From assembly GCF_029168945.1 (NCBI RefSeq), contig NC_083604.1:74912211-74976210 (forward strand): a stretch of 64,000 nucleotides of DNA, written 5' to 3'. This document shows positions 33,725-45,299 of this stretch, piece by piece. The stretch's first letter is position 1. Every line of letters begins with the position of its first letter. Made by a program: the position numbers and the translations under genes. The stretch is from Cannabis sativa. Taxonomy: Eukaryota > Streptophyta > Magnoliopsida > Rosales > Cannabaceae. The notes beneath the pieces are model-generated. The model was not told where the DNA came from, did no database searches, and saw nothing but the letters and a program-made list of their open reading frames with translations.

Positions 33725-34311
33725 AATAAAATTAGCAATACAACGATTAATACAGTCATTGGTTCATTCCGGGGATGGGCCTGAGCAATAGAGTGCTCTA
33801 AGTGTTAATAATATTAAGGTGAATGTCGATGCGGCTGTGTTTAATGATTCTTCTACCTATGGAGTTGGTTTTGTGGCGAGAGATTCCAGTGGTTTCTTTG
33901 TTGAAGGCGGTATAAAGTTGTTTCATGGCTCGATTTCTCCTGTGGTGGCCGAAGCAATTGGAGTCCGGGAGGCATTAAGTTAGATCAAGGATCATTCATG
34001 GCTTCATGTGACTTTAGAAACGGATTATCTTTCAGTTGTTCAAGTTGTTCGTAGCTCTATGATTATGACTTCTTTATTTGGCAAAGTTGTTAGTGATTGT
34101 AGGAATTTGTTAAGTTCTTTACGTAATGTTTTTTTTTTTCATTTTGTAAAACGATCGGCAAATGTAGTGGCTCATTTCTTTGCGAGGGCATCTATATCTC
34201 ACCCTGATTGCCTGTTCAATTTGGACACTCTTCCAATTGAGTTATTGCCTAGTTTGGTAACGGAGATTTTTGTTTAATAAAATGACTTTCATTTTTACAA
34301 AAAAAAAAAAA
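33725..34311 (+). pseudogene. LINE 3'-end fragment: RNase H domain with poly(A)
   Basis: Translation gives IKVNVDAAVFNDSSTYGVGFVARDSSGFF, AEAIGVREALS, VTLETDYLSVVQVVRS and FHFVKRSANVVAHFFARAS, the plant LINE RNase H (RVT_3-like) pattern, then a short 3' UTR and an A tail at about 34300-34311. Two in-frame TAG stops replace Trp codons conserved in the other LINE copies (near 33790 and at 33981-33983, in ALS*IKDH). It is heavily 5' truncated; the left border is approximate. Confidence 0.8.
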
Positions 34312-35075
34312 GAAAACTCGTTTTGAAGACTTAATTAATTTATTTTGTTTACGTAAATAAGATTATTAGATTTAAGGACTTTGTCTAATTTTAGTAAAAA
34401 AATTCTAATATAGATGAAAGTTCAGGGATCATGATTTAGTACATATCAAAGTATGAGAGGCATGATTTAGTAAAAAGATGTATGTTTCAATTAAATAAAA
34501 ACTAATGATACATTTAATTAATTAATTATATAAAAGATATTTTTCAACATACCCCAATATTAGATGTGGTAATATGCCTAAATATATATATAGCTCTTCT
34601 ATTATAAAATAAGTGGATGGGCATATATAATTGTTGATGCACTAATAGCGGTTCACATTATTACTTCTTCTCCATGCTACGTTTCTTCACACTCTTTACA
34701 AAATCCATCTTCATCATTTAATGTCATCATATCTTTTTCATCTTTATATAATTTACTCATTGCTTCAACTACTTCACCTTCTAAATTTAAATGCTCCACC
34801 TTTTTTTTTTTCCACACATTTAGTTGATATATGCATTAGTAAATGTCTTAATTTATATACATTGGCTGAATATAAAACTTCATTAGTTTATTAAAATATT
34901 TAATATATATCATAATATTAATAACTATATTTATAGTTTCCATTCAAAAAAAAAAAAAACTATATTTATAAAAAATGCTTTAACTTATAATAAAATACTA
35001 TGCATATATACTTATTTTTCTTCTTCTGTTAATGCATATCAACATGACACACATGATGTGTTTAAAGTTTATTAA
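34312..35075. other. AT-rich intergenic sequence
   Basis: No supported gene or bounded repeat. Confidence 0.45.
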
Positions 35076-35079
35076 CTAG

Positions 35080-36545
35080 TTGATGAGTCCATATTTATCT
35101 AATAAATATGATTAATTTATTATTAATATTCTTAAATTGATTCTTTAAATTATTGATTAGTGTGATTTTAATTTGTTAGGTTATTTTAAATACTATTCAT
35201 CCATTTAGAGTCTTTTGGAGGGATTTTAACATATTTTGGTGGAAAATAATGGAAGTCGGCGAGCTCGATTATACAAGACGGAACTTAATTGCAAATTCGG
35301 ACGAACTTAAAAGCAGAATTGGACTTGGAGCTCAACATAAAAGTTTTAGATCGCGTTCTTAGCTTTCCAGAAAATCTTGAATCGTCCAATTCCGAGTAAT
35401 ATTGAGAGAGTTATGGCCAAAATACTATCAGTCGTCGCAGCAGGAAATTTCTAAAAAAAAGATAGCGAAAATAAAGATAATTTTTCAAGAAGAGTTGCGA
35501 TTTTTTATCTTTTGTTTAAAAGATGAGTTATCTTTATCCGAGATATTTCCTAATACTACTATAAATAGAATCCTAATTCTAAGAGGATTTATTTATCCAC
35601 TATAAATAGAATCCTAATTCTAATAGGATTCAACTAACTTTCCCATTACTATAAATAAGACGTCTTAGACTATAAATGGAGGAGAATCCAAAAGCTACAA
35701 ATTAGAGAGAGAAAACCAGAGAGAGAGCAAGGAAGAGACGGAGATCGGCTTTGAAGTGTTCTTCATCATAATTCTTTTTCTTCTCCTTCTACTTTTACTA
35801 AATATTATGATTTTGGTTATAATGTCTAGTTCTGAGTAGTTTTCTTTTAGTTAAGGGTTATTTCAAAACCCGAAACATGAATTCTTAATTTCATTATTGA
35901 ATGTTAATTTTTAGTTTCTATTATATCAAATTGCTTCTATTCTTCTATGTTCAATGTCATGATTATTGTTTTAATCTTGTTTAGATGGCCACTAAATTAA
36001 GTTTTACTTTAATCTACCGTCATCTTAGGATTACTATTCACCTAATAGTCTAGGATTCTAAGTGTTTGTGACAAATTACAATTTGTGATGAAGAATAGAA
36101 CCTAGGTTAAATGAATTATATGCTTCATTGATTTGTTGCCTAGATTAGTCTATCTCCATAAATTTCAATGCTTTATCTAAGTTAAATAAATTGCATGTTT
36201 CATGGATTTACTGCTTTAGGTAAAAGAGTTAATTATTGAGTGTTTCGCCTTGATTACATACAATAGGAGATTGGGATAATTGACTGCTTCAGCGTTATCT
36301 GCGGGATTAATAGTTTGATTGGAAACTGAAAAATTACATTCTTTAATAGGAATTAGGAATGATTGTTGAGGGTGGCGAATAACCTTTAACTAGTTTCTCA
36401 TATCGTATTCTTTACTTTAAATTTGTTCTTTTCTTTAATTTTTATTTTTATTCTAATCTTCAAAACCCCTCTTTTTCCTAATTCTTACTAATTTGTGAAT
36501 AATTGAATAAACATAGTCCTCGTGGAATCAACCCTTACTTACGAT
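35080..36545 (+). repeat. Probable LTR or LTR-retrotransposon fragment with repeated TATA boxes
   Basis: No coding. The layout resembles a plant LTR: a U3-like region, several TATAAAT boxes (35559, 35601, 35650, 35671), a leader with GAGAGAGAAAACCAGAGAGAG, and a 3' part ending near TCCTCGTGGAATCAACCC, a phrase reminiscent of the end of some Ty3-type LTR or leader regions. I could not identify a second LTR, a primer-binding site or TG...CA ends with confidence, so it may be a solo LTR or a leader fragment. Confidence 0.4.
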
Positions 36546-36569
36546 TATACTAAAATAATTGGAAGTATT

Positions 36570-36905
36570 GGAATAAAAAAAAAATAGTAAATTTGCTGTG
36601 GCTTACATCACGTATCACTAGTTCAATCACTAAGTTTAAAAATTTCCAATTATAAAAAGTACTTGTGGTGTACTTAATTTTTGTAAAATAACTACTAACC
36701 ATCGACAAGTAATTTTTCACCATCATATAAAAAATCAATTATAAACTAAATCCAAAGCGTGCAAGTGCAACCATACCATATTTATAAAACCGACAAAAAC
36801 TATAGTTGTTCTAAAACAAAATATTCCCTATATATGTTAAAAAAAAAATATTCCCTATATATCTAGTTATATATGATACTGTAAATATACATTACAATTG
36901 TTCTC
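36570..36905. other. AT-rich intergenic sequence
   Basis: No supported gene; it ends at a poly(T) tract that starts the nested LINE complex. Confidence 0.4.
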
Positions 36906-36935
36906 AATTTTTTTTTTTTTTTTACGGAAAGATTT

Positions 36936-38546
36936 TTTTTTTTTTTTTGAAAATGAAATATCAACTTCATTGAAATGATTAGCATTCAGAATACAAGAGG
37001 GAGATTAACTCCTCCCAAGCATTATACTCAAAAATGCTACGACCAGAGAGAAAACGAGAATGCCTTGCAACAACATGGGCAACTCGATTTGCTGATCGTC
37101 TAATAAAACAAATCCTAACATTATTGAGAGAAGAAAGTAAAATTTGACAGTCATGAATAAGGGCCGTGGTATTACTTGGATGTCTTGGGAAAGAATGGCA
37201 AAGCCCAAGTTGGAAGGTGGTATGGGTTTTCGAATCCTTCATGACTTTAATCTTGCAATGCTTGCTAAACAAGGTTGGAGACTTCTGTGTAATTCTGATT
37301 CTTTGGTGGGTAAAGTATTCAGAGCCAAATATTTTCCTACCAGTGACTACCTATCGGCCGATTTGGGAAATAATCCCAGTTTTGTATGGCGAAGTATTTG
37401 GGCTGCTCAAAGTGTGGTTCGTCTCGGGGCTGTGCGTATTATTGGAAATGGTGAAACTACCAGGATCCTCTCTACCCCTTGGCTACCTGATAGTGGGAAC
37501 AGACTTGTAACTTCAACTCATCCAGCCCTTTTGCATAACACTGTGAGTTCTCTCTTCTCATTGGAAGCTCGTACTTGGGACCCTGAGGTTGTTGAGGACC
37601 TGTTTAACAACCGAGATGCCAATCTGATCTTGGGTCTTCCGCTATCTCTCAATTCTGGTTCTGATTTCTGGTCTTGGTCGGGAGACCGCTCTGGGTTGTT
37701 CTCTGTTAAAACTGCCTATGTCATGCTGCAGAAGAATAAACCCCAGCTTACTAGCGCTGATAACTCTGGGTTTTGGCGTAAGCTATGGCAATTGAAGATC
37801 CCTCCCAAGGTAAAGAATCTGCTATGGCGTGCAATTACTGATTGTCTTCCCACTTGTCTTCAATTAGTAACAAAACATGTGAACATTTCTGGGGTCTGTC
37901 CTGTGTGTACAAACCAAGCAGAGTCAATTGTTCATGCTCTTCTCATATGCCCTTTTGCTATGTCATGCTGGAACACTCTTGGCATCTCTTATGATACGAA
38001 CCACCCATACTCTTTTGGTGGTTGGTTTGACAAAGTGATTACGGCATCTGATGAGGATCTCGCCTCACGGGCAACAATGCTCTGTTGGGCAATTTGGAAG
38101 GCCCGTAACCTTGTTGTATGGAAGAATAAGGTATCCTCGCAAGCTGAAGTCATTGCATCTGCACAAACAACTCTTGATCATTGGCGTAACGCTCAAGATA
38201 ACTTTTCCCTATCTTCGCTATTCTTTGAGAATAGAGGAGATGGAGCTGAGCGTTGGACTAAACCTGAATCAAACAAAATCAAGTTAAATGTAGATGCGGC
38301 TCTCTTTCCACAGGATAATTCTTACGGGTTCGGGATTGTCGCCCGAAATAGCTCTGGCGGGCTCATCGAGGCTAAAACTAAGTACTTCGGCGGGGTCTAT
38401 GATGCAGAAGTCGTTGAAGCAATGGGAGTCAAAGAAGCTCTGAGTTGGATAAAGAGCAACAATTGGTCTGATGTTGAGATTGAGACAGACAATATGCTCA
38501 CTGTGCAAGGCATTCGTAGTAATCACTCTGTGAATTCTATTTTTGG
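36936..38546 (-). mobile_element. LINE with twin-priming inversion and 15-bp target duplication
   Basis: TTTACGGAAAGATTT occurs at 36921-36935 and 38547-38561. Next to the left copy is poly(T), then, reading on the minus strand, the last part of RNase H (IHDCQILLSSLNNVRICFIRRSANRVAHVVARHS) back to about 37150. From about 37153 to 38546 the upstream part of the same ORF2 lies in the opposite orientation (GITWMSWERM ... VNSIFG). Aligned to other LINE copies, the two parts abut within a few codons of each other. This is the product expected from twin priming during target-primed reverse transcription. Confidence 0.88.
37153..38546 (+). pseudogene. Inverted LINE ORF2 segment: C-terminal RT, zf-RVT and most of RNase H
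   Basis: Open through the whole segment: GITWMSWERMAKPKLEGGMGFRILHDFNLAMLAKQGWRLL (post-RT region), WRKLWQLKIPPKVKNLLWRAITDCLPT...CPVCTNQAESIVHALLICPFAMSCW (zf-RVT), then RNase H (IKLNVDAALFPQDNSYGFGIVARN, EAMGVKEALSWIK, EIETDNMLTVQGIRS). It lacks RT catalysis, endonuclease and ORF1. The reading frame continues into host DNA after 38546, so the last residues of the longest frame are not LINE protein. Confidence 0.88.
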
Positions 38547-39300
38547 TTTACGGAAAGATTTAAGTTTTCATTTAACAAAGAAAAAACAGACAAAATCCAT
38601 TACAAAACTCAACAATAAGCAAAAGCAAATCAATACCAACAAGGGCGAGCAAACAGCAATAAAGCCAATAGACCGACCAATCGAGGTCATAGTCATTTTC
38701 AAGTACCATACCACCATAAATAGAAGGTAAAGAACTAATACAAGGATACAAACCCTCAAATCTCTAACAAGAAAAGATCCATTACTAGACCAAAAACCTA
38801 AACTTAAAAGACAAACATAAAGCAATAGATCTGAAAATAGATCTAAAATAAAACAACATCAATATATAAAAACAAGACCATAGAACCCACACCAACGGGA
38901 GAGGAAGAGACAACTCGCCACCAACAAGCTCTCGGAGCCGGAGGGAACGCAGAACCCGACCGCCCCTCCATCTCAATTCGTCCCCGAGCTTCAAAAGGAA
39001 AGGAAGAGGGCCAAAAATGCAAAAACCAGCCAAGAAAAATCGGCTGACATTGTCGGAGGCCCATCGGTGCCACCTTCGGACCTCAACCGCTGTAGACCAC
39101 GAAGCCCCAAAAACCTTGCCCTCCCCTCGACGGCGACTCCGAAAAAGCATCACTGTTGCCGGCTTCTCCATGTTCGTCGTGCAAGGAACCATGACCAAGA
39201 GTACCATCATCCCTCTCGGCTAGAGAACACCAACCGCACAGCCAGGCCAACGGCTGGGTCTCTAGCCGAGCAAGAAAAAGAGAAAGAGATGAAACCCTAG

Positions 39301-39819
39301 CTTATAGAGAGAAGAGAGAGAAAAATGTAAATATATATAAATGTTATATTCAAAAAATTTAATTTGATGCAAATAAATCTCTAATCAAGAAAAAATAATA
39401 GCAAAAGTATTCAAGCGCTTAATTTTTGTAATTCTATTAGTACTCATTTTAACTCATCCGTTAATTTATTGTAATAGTGCCACATGTTGATATTTTATTG
39501 GTTCAACTTATAATTTTGATTTAAAAAATTTAAAATTAAATAAAAAAACTAAACAAATTATCTTAAAAATTAATGAATTATTTTTCTCATATTTTTTTCT
39601 TTATCTTTTTTTTTTATTCTTTTTTAAATCGCTATTCTATTTTGTGTTCATCTCTTTCACCTTTTTTTCTTCATTATTCCTCTCTGACAGACGAATGGAT
39701 GAAACCACTACCACCACCACCGCAACCATTACGATAGATGCGTAGTCCCAAATCTAAGTTCAAACTTCAAAGACCGTCTTTTTGAATATTTTAATTTATT
39801 TCTTTCGAAACTGTAATTA
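39301..39819. other. AT-rich intergenic sequence
   Basis: No supported gene. Short CCACCA-rich patch near 39705-39730. Confidence 0.4.
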
Positions 39820-40620
39820 AAGTACAACAGTGCACTTTGCAATAACATATTGAAATCTTGTTACAACATAACACAGATTTGCAATTACAAAATAGAAACA
39901 GAAATAAATTGTGCAGAATTTAAAACTTGATACAAGATAATTGTATGTGGTATCAGTGGTCTTTCAAAAACTACTAGTCCATGGGGCAACGTCCAGAGAA
40001 TGAAATCAATTAATAAAGTATCAAAGATTACAAAAGCAATTGACTTAAACAAATTTAGACTCTCTTTAATAATTTGTCGTAATCTTTTGTAATTCATTTT
40101 GCCAATATGATTTCTGAACACCACCAAGCAGCGAACTCCCTTCGAATTTTGATGTGTGAGTGCTTACTTCCTCCCGAAGTAAGGCTTGAACAAGTCTTCT
40201 CCTGAAGACCCTTCCCTTGGTCAATGACGCTCTACAACCTATTCTAAGAATATAGTATAAGAACAATAAACAAAGTTAAAACCTAGCTGAATACTCTAGG
40301 TTTTACAAAAAAGAAAAAAAAAACTCTCTCCCATAAAAATATGAAAAATTAAACTAGAAGAGAATATTTGACTGCTCTCCAGGTCCTATTTATAGAGCAT
40401 AAAAACTCTAGAGACAAACACAAACACATTTTTCCAGTTGTACAAATTAAATTTTCCTAATAAAATCCTTGATTTGCAGCATAAGTTTGGACTTTGCTGC
40501 AGCAGATCAGGATTAAATGGAAATCTTTCTAAATAGGACCAAGATCACAATTTGGTTTTCAATACCTGCCAAAAAAATATTATTTGATTTGTTACATGCA
40601 TAGTAAAATCAAAATTAACA
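39820..40620 (-). repeat. Probable LTR-retrotransposon LTR/leader fragment
   Basis: On the minus strand there is a TATA-like TATTTATAG region near 40390, a leader-like stretch, and near the far end a block reading GGACGTTGCCCCATGGAC and TTTGAAAGACCACTGATACC. This is reminiscent of the 3' part of Ty1-copia-type LTRs. No polyprotein coding is nearby, so a solo LTR or remnant is likely. Ends not determined. Confidence 0.4.
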
Positions 40621-40746
40621 ACTAGAAAAGGAAAAGTCATTTTTTCCAAATTTAAGTAAACCTTCTATATAGAGAATTTTTTCTCTTATAAGAGAAGTTT
40701 CCTAAAAGAAAAATACAGCTATTAACAAAAGTTTCCTAAATAGAAA

Positions 40747-41772
40747 GGGAAATTTGATATTATATGCTTAAAATTAATTTATCCACTAAAAATATGCTAG
40801 CATATTTTGCATCATGCAAAATATTCTTACACCATTTTCCCATCCAATTTTACCCTTAAACAAATAAAAACCAAACATCCATCTCTCTCTCTCTAGGATA
40901 CTCACACCACACACACGCACACACTCTACCAGCCAGACGACCCATCACCGGAGGTAGTGTTGTTCGGCCGCCTTACATTTTAAAAAAACTTTTCTCATTT
41001 TTTGCGTTTTTTTCTTCTGGTTTACCAGTTTTTTACGATATTTTGCGATATTTAACGATGTATTTGCAATGATAGAACAAATCTGAGGTTAGGGATGAAG
41101 TTTAGTGATGATTTGCGATATTTAGCGATGTTTCGCGATGATATTCGCGATGTGTTTCGCGATGTTGTGAATTGGAGACATTTAAAGATATTTTCGTGAT
41201 TTCGCGATGTTTCGCGATGATGTTCGCGATGTGTTTCGTGATGTTGTGAATTGGAGACATTTAAAGATGTTTTCGTGATTTTGCGATGTTTCGCGACATC
41301 TAGCGATGATGTTTCGCGACATCGTCAAAAATTAGAAAAAAAAAATGCAGAAAACAAGCATTGTTGTGAGACATTTAGAGATGTTTCAAGATTTCGCGAT
41401 GTTTCGCGACATCGTCAAAAACCAAAAAAAAAATGCAGAAAACAAGCGCTAGATGGGTCAGAAACCAGAAAAAAAAAATGTGGTGGTCGTGGGTTGTCTT
41501 GGGTGCTTCTCGTGGGTCGTCGCGAGTCGTCATGGGTCTTCTCAGTCGTGGGCCGTCTTGGTCGGTCGGAGCTCGTGACAGTCGGGGCTGGATGGGAATA
41601 ACAGAGAGAGAGAGGGGGGAAGTTAGACAGAGAGAGTGGGAGATGAGAGCTTTTGAATTGTAAGGGTAATTTTGGGGTTTTAGGATGTTTGGAGAATATT
41701 TAGAGTGTTTATTTAAAGGTGGTATATTAAAAGAATAGTCTAAATTTTTAAGTATATTTTAACAAATTTTCC
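40747..41772. mobile_element. ~1-kb non-autonomous MULE-like element with TCGCGA repeats
   Basis: The left end GGGAAATTTGATATTATATG and the reversed right end GGAAAATTTGTTAAAATATA are an imperfect inverted repeat; both share GGRAA-TTT with the large MULE at 52817. Flanks AATAGAAAG and AATAAAAAA agree at 7 of 9 positions. Next to the ends lie CT/GA-rich stretches (40880-40925, 41600-41640). Inside is a cluster of GTTTCGCGATG units (41035-41410), a near-palindromic TCGCGA core. No transposase. The short frames are repeat artefacts. Confidence 0.55.
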
Positions 41773-42230
41773 AATAAAAAAAGGGCAACCATACACACGA
41801 AATTAAATACAATAAAACTATATTTATTTCTCAATCAATATTTACATTAATTAAAAAATACTTTGACAATTAAATTATCAAAAAAAGACGTTACCAAACT
41901 CCTCTTCTTCTTCTTCCTAGATTTGACTTCTAAGCCCCAAATTCCAAACTCTATTTAAGAGGCACTCAAATCCAACATTCAAACAACACATAATAGCTCT
42001 CTATTTTCTATCCAAAAACACAATAAAAATCAATAATAACTCAGATTTATAGCTAAGAATCAATTGTCTTTTCGAAAAACTCCATAATCTATGAAGACAT
42101 TTGTGAAGAGCTCAGATCTATAGCAAAAGAAGAGTGTGATCTCCATGCCCAAACTCTCCTTACGTTGTCATCCAACTTCCTTTGTCGTTGTCCAACTCGA
42201 CCCCTTTCTTCGTCCAAATTTGTAGAGATG
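41773..42230. other. Intergenic sequence
   Basis: No supported gene; GC slightly higher near 42100-42225, with no recognisable protein. Confidence 0.4.
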
Positions 42231-42614
42231 AAGAGCTTGTTTGGCTGTGTTTTCAGTTTTCAGTTTTTAAAATTGTGTTTTTTATAGTGAGAATAGAAAA
42301 CAGTTTTTTGTCATTTTAAAAATTTAATGGTGTTTGACACAAATTTTTAAAAACTGTTTTTGGATTTTTTTTTTTTACGAAAAAAATCAATATTTTAGCA
42401 CCATACCATGATATTAACACATTCGGATCTAAGTTGGGGTATGGTTTTGGGTCTAGGATCCGAGTATATGAGCAAAATATAAAATATAATATGTTAGACA
42501 AAAAAAATTGGTTTTGAAAATTGAAAATAGCCTTTTGATGTTTTCTGTTTTCAAGTTTTTTAAAACTCAATTTTTAAAAAACAGTTTTTAAAATTTTTTG
42601 CCAAACGACTCTTA
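42231..42614. repeat. Foldback element with GGATCC/GGGTCT core (copy 3)
   Basis: AGAGCTTGTTTGGCTGTGTT at the left pairs with AAGAGTCGTTTGGC on the reverse strand at the right. The arms contain TTTTCAGTTTTCAGTTTTTA and its complement. A short core at 42420-42465 (GGATCTAAG, GGGTCTAGG) corresponds to the expanded core of copy 1. Non-coding. Confidence 0.6.
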
Positions 42615-43140
42615 ATAGTTTTTAAAAACTGTTTTCAGTTTTAAAAAACAGAAAACAGTTTTTAAACTGTAAAACCAGACAACCTCGAAGTTTTTCTTTT
42701 TTTTTTTCCCCTTACTGACTCAGCCTCTCCAAACGGGTCTAAGGTATTTCGTGCATGTGTAAATTTTTAAAAAAAAAATTATCACTATGTGATAATGCAA
42801 ATACAAATATAATTTTACTATCCTATCTTTGGTGTATAACCAAAGAGATCAAGAAAAGATAATAAAAATTTAATTTTATGCTATTTTAATATCTTATGCT
42901 CATTTGTACTTACTTTATAATTACACTTACTTTATGCTAATTAGATTAAATTCTTACTATAATTACTTTAAAATTTTATTTTATTTTATTTTTAAATTAT
43001 AAGTATAAATATTTAAAATTTATAAATATCACTTCATTACATTTTAAATTTTATAATAAACATTAATTTATAATTTTTTATTTAATTTATTTAAAATACC
43101 CCCTCTCACTCTCTTCGTCTCTCTCTCTCTCTCTGACAGA
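42615..43140. other. AT-rich intergenic sequence
   Basis: No supported gene. Confidence 0.4.
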
Positions 43141-43438
<298 letters not shown>

Positions 43439-43439
43439 T

Positions 43440-44398
43440 AAAATGTATTGGTTTAAAAAAAAAATTGAACATTTTTAAGTATAGAAAATCAAATTTCCCA
43501 TTACAAATTACAAACTTTTTAATCTTCAAAATATCATTTGCTTTCATTTTCAATTTTGTAATAAATATTCATTTACAATTTTCTATTTTATTTATTAAAC
43601 TTAAAAATGACAACCTTTTTAAAGTTCATTACTTACTTACTTTTTAAAATTAAACAATAATTAGTAATTTATAATTTTGACATTTATTCAATTAAATTAA
43701 AGATTACAATTTTTTTTTTTAAAAAAAATTGATTACCTATTATATTTTATAATATATACTAATTTTTTAATATTATTTATTTAAATTAAAGATTACAAAT
43801 TTTTTAAAATAAAAAAGAAATTTTGATTACCTATTATATTTTATAATATATATTAATTTAAATTAAAGATTACTAAAACAAATATTTTGATTACTTATTA
43901 TATATTTTAATATATACTAATTTATATTTTTCTATTTTATTTATTTAAATTGAATATTATAAAGTTTAAAAATTTCAAATACATTTTTTGGAATACTTTT
44001 GACATTTTATGATATACATTATTTTACAAATTTTTATTTAATTTATTTAAATTAAAAATTACATTACATAACTATCTACCAAAATTTGGGCAACATAACG
44101 GCTTAAAAAGCGTAAACCCAAATTTTTCAAAACCTATCAATATAGCACAAACAAACTTTCGATAACAACATATGAAAAACAATAAATCACACCACCGATC
44201 AGACTGCAGTATTTTATCACGGAACCTACTTCACTAACATGTATAGGCATACTAACTTATAACAAAACTATTAAATTAATTACTAATATAAAGAAAAAAA
44301 AACAAACCTGAAGCAGTCCAAAAATGACAACAACAAGCAGGAGGCGGTGCTTCGGGCCGGTAGACGGGACCTAATTTCAAAAAAATAAAACTCAATAA
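43440..44398. other. AT-rich intergenic sequence
   Basis: Contains degenerate direct repeats around AAATTAAAGATTAC...TTATAATATA (43690-43960). No supported gene. Confidence 0.45.
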
Positions 44399-44960
44399 TT
44401 AAAATATCAACATACATACACACACATAAATATATATACATACACTTATACTTAAACTTACATATATATACACATACACATACATACACACACACATAAA
44501 CACATACACATACATATACACACATAAATACCTATATACTCTCACATATTTACATATACTCTCACATAAATATATATACACATATACATATATATATACA
44601 TACACCCACATACACATACACATATACATATATACATATATACACCCACATACACATATACATATATATACATACACCCATATACACATACATACATACA
44701 CATATATACATCCACATCCACATACACATACACATACATACATACACATACAGAAATACATATATACATATATACACCCACATACACATATACATATATA
44801 TACATACACCCATATACACATACATACATACACATATATACATCCACATCCACATACACATACACATACATAAATACACATACATAAATACATATATATA
44901 CACATATATACACTAATAAACATATTTACACATACACATACACATTTACATAAACTTTTC
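44399..44960. repeat. CATACA/TATATACA satellite-like microsatellite with ~132-bp internal duplication
   Basis: About 560 bases of mixed ACAT, ACAC and ATAT units. A block beginning TACACCCACATACACATATA at 44641 recurs at 44773, so a unit of about 132 bp was duplicated in tandem. Minus-strand frames rich in Tyr-Val-Cys are artefacts. Confidence 0.85.
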
Positions 44961-45299
44961 AAAAAAAAATTAAAATTAAAAAATTAAAAAATACCTTCCA
45001 CAAATAACAGGAGGTGGGGCTTCGGGTGGTGTGCGGTGGAGGCTACTGCGGCCGGTGGTGGTGCCCGACGGACGGTGGTGAGTGGCTGCCGGCGATGGGG
45101 ATTTTTTTCAAAAAAAAAAAAACAAAATTTTTTAGAGAAATGAGTGAGATTTTGAGTGAGATTGATAGAGATTAGTGAGATTGAGTGAGAATGAGTGAGA
45201 TTGAAAGAGAGGGATGAAGGAGATGAAGGAGGAATTTTTTGAGAGAAAAAAAAAATTCAGAAAAAAAAAATGCAGAAATGGGGTCTGCTCGTCGAAGGG

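Larger units (their letters stand above)
36906..39300 (-). mobile_element. Minus-strand A-tailed element interrupted by a younger LINE
   Basis: A poly(T) tract at about 36908-36920 is followed by the 3' end of a minus-strand retroelement (on the minus strand, TTAAATCTTTCCGTAAAAA...). This is split by the insertion at 36936-38546 and resumes at 38562. The remaining part to about 39300 is GC-richer, with minus-strand readable frames lacking a known domain (EKPATVMLFRSRRR...). It resembles LINE untranslated sequence. It starts near the minus-strand TAGGGTTTCATCTC. The upstream limit and class are inferred. Confidence 0.45.

Noticed and set aside
38547..38730. C-terminal extension of the long LINE frame (RKDLSFHLTKKKQ...)
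   Set aside because: It runs past the target-site duplication into flanking DNA.
38785..39223. Overlapping GC-rich frames on both strands near 38800-39300
   Set aside because: No domain recognised and they overlap in several frames; better explained as retroelement untranslated sequence.
44283..44962. Several Tyr-Val-Cys-rich minus-strand frames
   Set aside because: Produced entirely by the CATACA/TATATA microsatellite.
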